A stretch of DNA of 8,912 nucleotides from Alphaproteobacteria bacterium UBA2723 (GTDB taxonomy: Bacteria > Pseudomonadota > Alphaproteobacteria > RF32 > CAG-239). The notes under the pieces were generated by a model that saw only the letters and a program-made list of their open reading frames with translations, searched no databases and was not told where the DNA came from. Where the stretch lies: the NCBI GenBank assembly GCA_002353835.1, contig DEKL01000095.1, forward strand, positions 1 to 8,912, read 5' to 3'. Below are positions 7,520 through 8,912 of the stretch, in pieces; position 1 is the stretch's first letter, and each line of letters opens with the position of its first letter. A program made the position numbers and the translations under genes.

Positions 7520-7562
7520 TTGACAATAAAAAAACCGTCGCCTAGGCTTTTGATGTTATAAC
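7520..7562 (+). promoter_or_regulatory. Promoter region of the YgiW-type gene
   Basis: A perfect TTGACA (7520-7525) is followed 17 bases later by TAGGCT (7543-7548), which keeps the key TA...T positions. A second candidate is an extended -10, TGTTATAAC (7554-7562), which would start transcription near 7569, about 17 bases before the ATG at 7586, but lacks a good -35. Either could be the real start; the region as a whole is the only plausible promoter for this gene. Confidence 0.55.
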
Positions 7563-7585
7563 CCTATTTTTTGAGAAGACATTTG

Positions 7586-7954
7586 ATGAAAAAATCACTT
7601 TTAACATTACTTGCCATGTTTGCCGCTATCAGCACAGCCAACGCCCAAGTTACCGGCGGTTTTGAAGGCCCGAATGCTAACGCAACACCGGCTTCAACCG
7701 TTGCCGAAGCCTTAACCTTAAATGATGATGCTAATGTTGTTTTAACCGGAAAAATCGTCAACAGCTTAGGTGATGAAGAATACACATTCAGAGATGCCAC
7801 CGGTGACATCATTATTGAGATAGATGATGAAGATTGGAACGGTGTTAAAATAACTCCGGAAGATACAATAGAGATTAACGGCGAAGTTGATAAAGACATA
7901 AATGAACCGGTAAAGATTGATGTTAAAACATTTACTGTAAAACAAGCTCAGTAA
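7586..7954 (+). CDS. YgiW/YdeI-type periplasmic OB-fold (BOF family) protein, 122 aa
   Basis: Small periplasmic protein of the bacterial OB-fold family (YgiW, YdeI, formerly NirD-like). Residues 1-20 form a Sec signal peptide (MKKSLLTLLA...STANA) with cleavage before QVTGGF. The mature part shows the family pattern: a GGFEGP start (24-29), VLTGKIVNSLGDEEYTFRD (52-70), ATGDIIIEIDDEDW (71-84), and ITPEDTIEINGEVDKD (89-104). Members in enteric bacteria are induced by envelope or oxidative stress and cationic peptides, bind ligands poorly defined so far, and have been linked to stress tolerance; the role here is inferred from the family. The ATG at 7586 begins the signal peptide and follows GAGAAGA; an in-frame TTG at 7571 would add five residues. 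It is monocistronic: its own promoter lies upstream and a strong terminator starts 18 bases after the stop. The family call is strong; the exact gene name is not assignable. Confidence 0.95.
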   Translation: MKKSLLTLLAMFAAISTANAQVTGGFEGPNANATPASTVAEALTLNDDANVVLTGKIVNSLGDEEYTFRDATGDIIIEIDDEDWNGVKITPEDTIEINGEVDKDINEPVKIDVKTFTVKQAQ

Positions 7955-7972
7955 TTTACAAAATCTAAACTA

Positions 7973-8003
7973 AAAACCCTCGGCTTTCCGAGGGTTTTCT
8001 TTT
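7973..8003. terminator. Strong rho-independent terminator, probably bidirectional
   Basis: A perfect 11-bp stem (AAAACCCTCGG, 7973-7983, with CCGAGGGTTTT, 7988-7998) has a CTTT loop. On the plus strand it runs into TTTTCTTTT and ends the YgiW-type gene. On the minus strand the stem ends in five T, so it can also stop transcripts coming from the GNAT gene, whose stop is about 95 bases away. Confidence 0.9.
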
Positions 8004-8069
8004 GCACACTTATTTTTCTACCTTTTCCCCTGACAATTCATTTCTTTAACTTTCCTACCCCTTTGAGGG

Positions 8070-8082
8070 GGGAGAATTAAGG
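8070..8082. repeat. Small G/C inverted repeat downstream of the GNAT gene
   Basis: Within the gap at 8004-8097, CCCCT and AGGGG pair around a TTG loop, followed by GG and then gagaattaaggattgggtg. No T tract follows on either strand, so it is not called as a terminator. The rest of this gap shows nothing else. Confidence 0.5.
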
Positions 8083-8097
8083 ATTGGGTGAAAACAT

Positions 8098-8805
8098 TTA
8101 ATCCACCACATAATTAAAGCGGTCAGCCAAAGGAACAAACCCCATTTTAAGATAAATCGCCCGCCCCATTTCTGATGAATTTAAAACAATCTTATTAAAC
8201 CCTCGGTCAAATTCGTTATTGATGGCAAAATAAAGCATGGCTTTATAAAGTCCTTTCCCTCTATATACCTCTTTCACCGCTCCCCAACAGACGGAAACCG
8301 CTTCTTTCCCTTCCGAAAATTCCACAGCTCCCGCCGGTTTGCCGTCAATATAGCCGACATAGCGAAAACAATTATCAAGAGCAATCTCTTCCTTAAAAGA
8401 TTTAAGCCACAAATCTTTATCTTTTTCTTTATGGTAAACCTCAGCAATCACATCCGCAAAATCCGCCGCTGTTTTCTCATTTGTTACCTTTAAAATTTCA
8501 AAATCTTTATCTTCCTTAAATTTATCTGCCACATTTAACACCAGCAAATAAGATGCATTCCCTTTTTCCAAATTATCTGCCTCATGAGCCGAAGCCACAC
8601 CAAAAAACGTGTTAGGGAATTTCTCTTTGATAGTCTTTAGTTCCTCTTTGCCAAATTTATCAGCATGTATCATATTGCAATAGTAAAGTTTCTGCTCATT
8701 CCAAAGAATAGCAAACATATTATCAAAATCAAAAATTTTATAGCCAAAATGCTCTCTTGCCTGATAAACTTCATACGTCGTTTTTTGGTATAAATTCATC
8801 CGCAT
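8098..8805 (-). CDS. GNAT-family N-acetyltransferase, 235 aa
   Basis: Cytoplasmic enzyme expected to move an acetyl group from acetyl-CoA to an amine; the substrate cannot be told. The C-terminal part (about 103-235) is the GNAT domain: VGYIDGKPAGAVEFSEG (150-166) forms the central strands, VKEVYRGKGLYKAML (177-191) is the acetyl-CoA motif A (R182, G185; a Tyr stands where the second Gly or Ala often is), and MGRAIYLKMGFVPL (213-226) is motif B with the conserved Tyr and GF. Residues 1-100 form a separate region with alternating strands and helices (FAILWNEQKLYYCNM, 31-45) that could be a degenerate second GNAT fold or a substrate domain. The ATG at 8805 follows GGAGG by 5 bases; a second ATG at 8799 is possible but is further from it. 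The gene starts 54 bases after the SpoIIE-like stop and may share its transcript. No clear promoter is visible between them. Confidence 0.9.
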   Translation of the reverse strand: MRMNLYQKTTYEVYQAREHFGYKIFDFDNMFAILWNEQKLYYCNMIHADKFGKEELKTIKEKFPNTFFGVASAHEADNLEKGNASYLLVLNVADKFKEDKDFEILKVTNEKTAADFADVIAEVYHKEKDKDLWLKSFKEEIALDNCFRYVGYIDGKPAGAVEFSEGKEAVSVCWGAVKEVYRGKGLYKAMLYFAINNEFDRGFNKIVLNSSEMGRAIYLKMGFVPLADRFNYVVD

Positions 8806-8859
8806 ATCATCCTCCGTCTTGTTTAAGGCAATTTCTAAGCTTAAAAGCCCGATAATACT

Positions 8860-8912
8860 TTATTTCTCACGACGAAATTCAACAATCATCATCGTAATAT
8901 CATCAAACTGCG
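8860..8912 (-). CDS. C-terminal end of a probable SpoIIE/PP2C-type serine phosphatase (partial)
   Basis: Only the last 17 codons are in the window, read from the right edge to a TAA at 8860-8862: QFDDITMMIVEFRREK. The block DDIT followed by four to five hydrophobic residues is the usual closing strand of SpoIIE/RsbU-type and other PP2C phosphatases, where the Asp of DD helps bind metal. Such proteins dephosphorylate anti-anti-sigma factors or other Ser/Thr-phosphorylated partners. With so little sequence this is a motif-based call, and the rest of the protein, including any sensor domain, lies outside. Confidence 0.6.
   Translation of the reverse strand, partial: QFDDITMMIVEFRREK

Overview
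The window most likely comes from the chromosome of an AT-rich Gram-negative bacterium. Two genes encode proteins with Sec signal peptides and predicted periplasmic destinations (a class A PAP2 phosphatase and a YgiW-type OB-fold protein), and a third encodes a GtrII-like membrane glycosyltransferase. The ClpB N-terminus (MNIDKYT...) and the overall gene mix suggest a proteobacterium, possibly an uncultured host-associated alphaproteobacterium; this placement is an inference with low certainty.

Layout, left to right. All genes but one are on the minus strand. Positions 1-2073 hold a two-gene operon of unrecognised proteins, transcribed right to left. The first gene (736-2073) encodes a 445-residue protein whose C-terminal half looks like a papain-fold (NlpC/P60 or CHAP-like) cysteine peptidase. 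The second (1-720, running off the left edge) encodes a long, highly charged coiled-coil protein. The operon has a clear sigma70-type promoter with an extended -10 box. A terminator separates it from clpB (2211-4772), which encodes a full-length Hsp100 disaggregase. Upstream of clpB, in the same direction, is a polytopic GtrII-like glycosyltransferase gene (4842-6326) with its own promoter.

Positions 6388-6627 form an intergenic block with unusual structure: a GC-rich patch with three tandem 17-bp units and small hairpins, then a 73-bp interrupted palindrome. The core of the palindrome reads as an intrinsic terminator for the PAP2 phosphatase gene (6628-7392, minus). The PAP2 gene and the only plus-strand gene (7586-7954, YgiW/BOF family) are divergently transcribed from a promoter region at 7393-7585. 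A strong stem-loop at 7973-8003 ends the YgiW-type gene and can probably also stop transcription coming from the other side. The right end has a GNAT acetyltransferase gene (8098-8805, minus) and the last 17 codons of a probable SpoIIE/PP2C-type phosphatase gene (8860-8912, minus) just upstream of it.

Functionally, the recognisable genes concern protein quality control (ClpB), envelope or surface glycan modification (GtrII-like), periplasmic phosphate-ester hydrolysis (PAP2) and possibly envelope stress (YgiW-type). They do not form one obvious pathway. The least explained parts are the peptidase/coiled-coil operon and the repeat-rich intergenic block; I see no CRISPR array, transposase, tRNA or rRNA.
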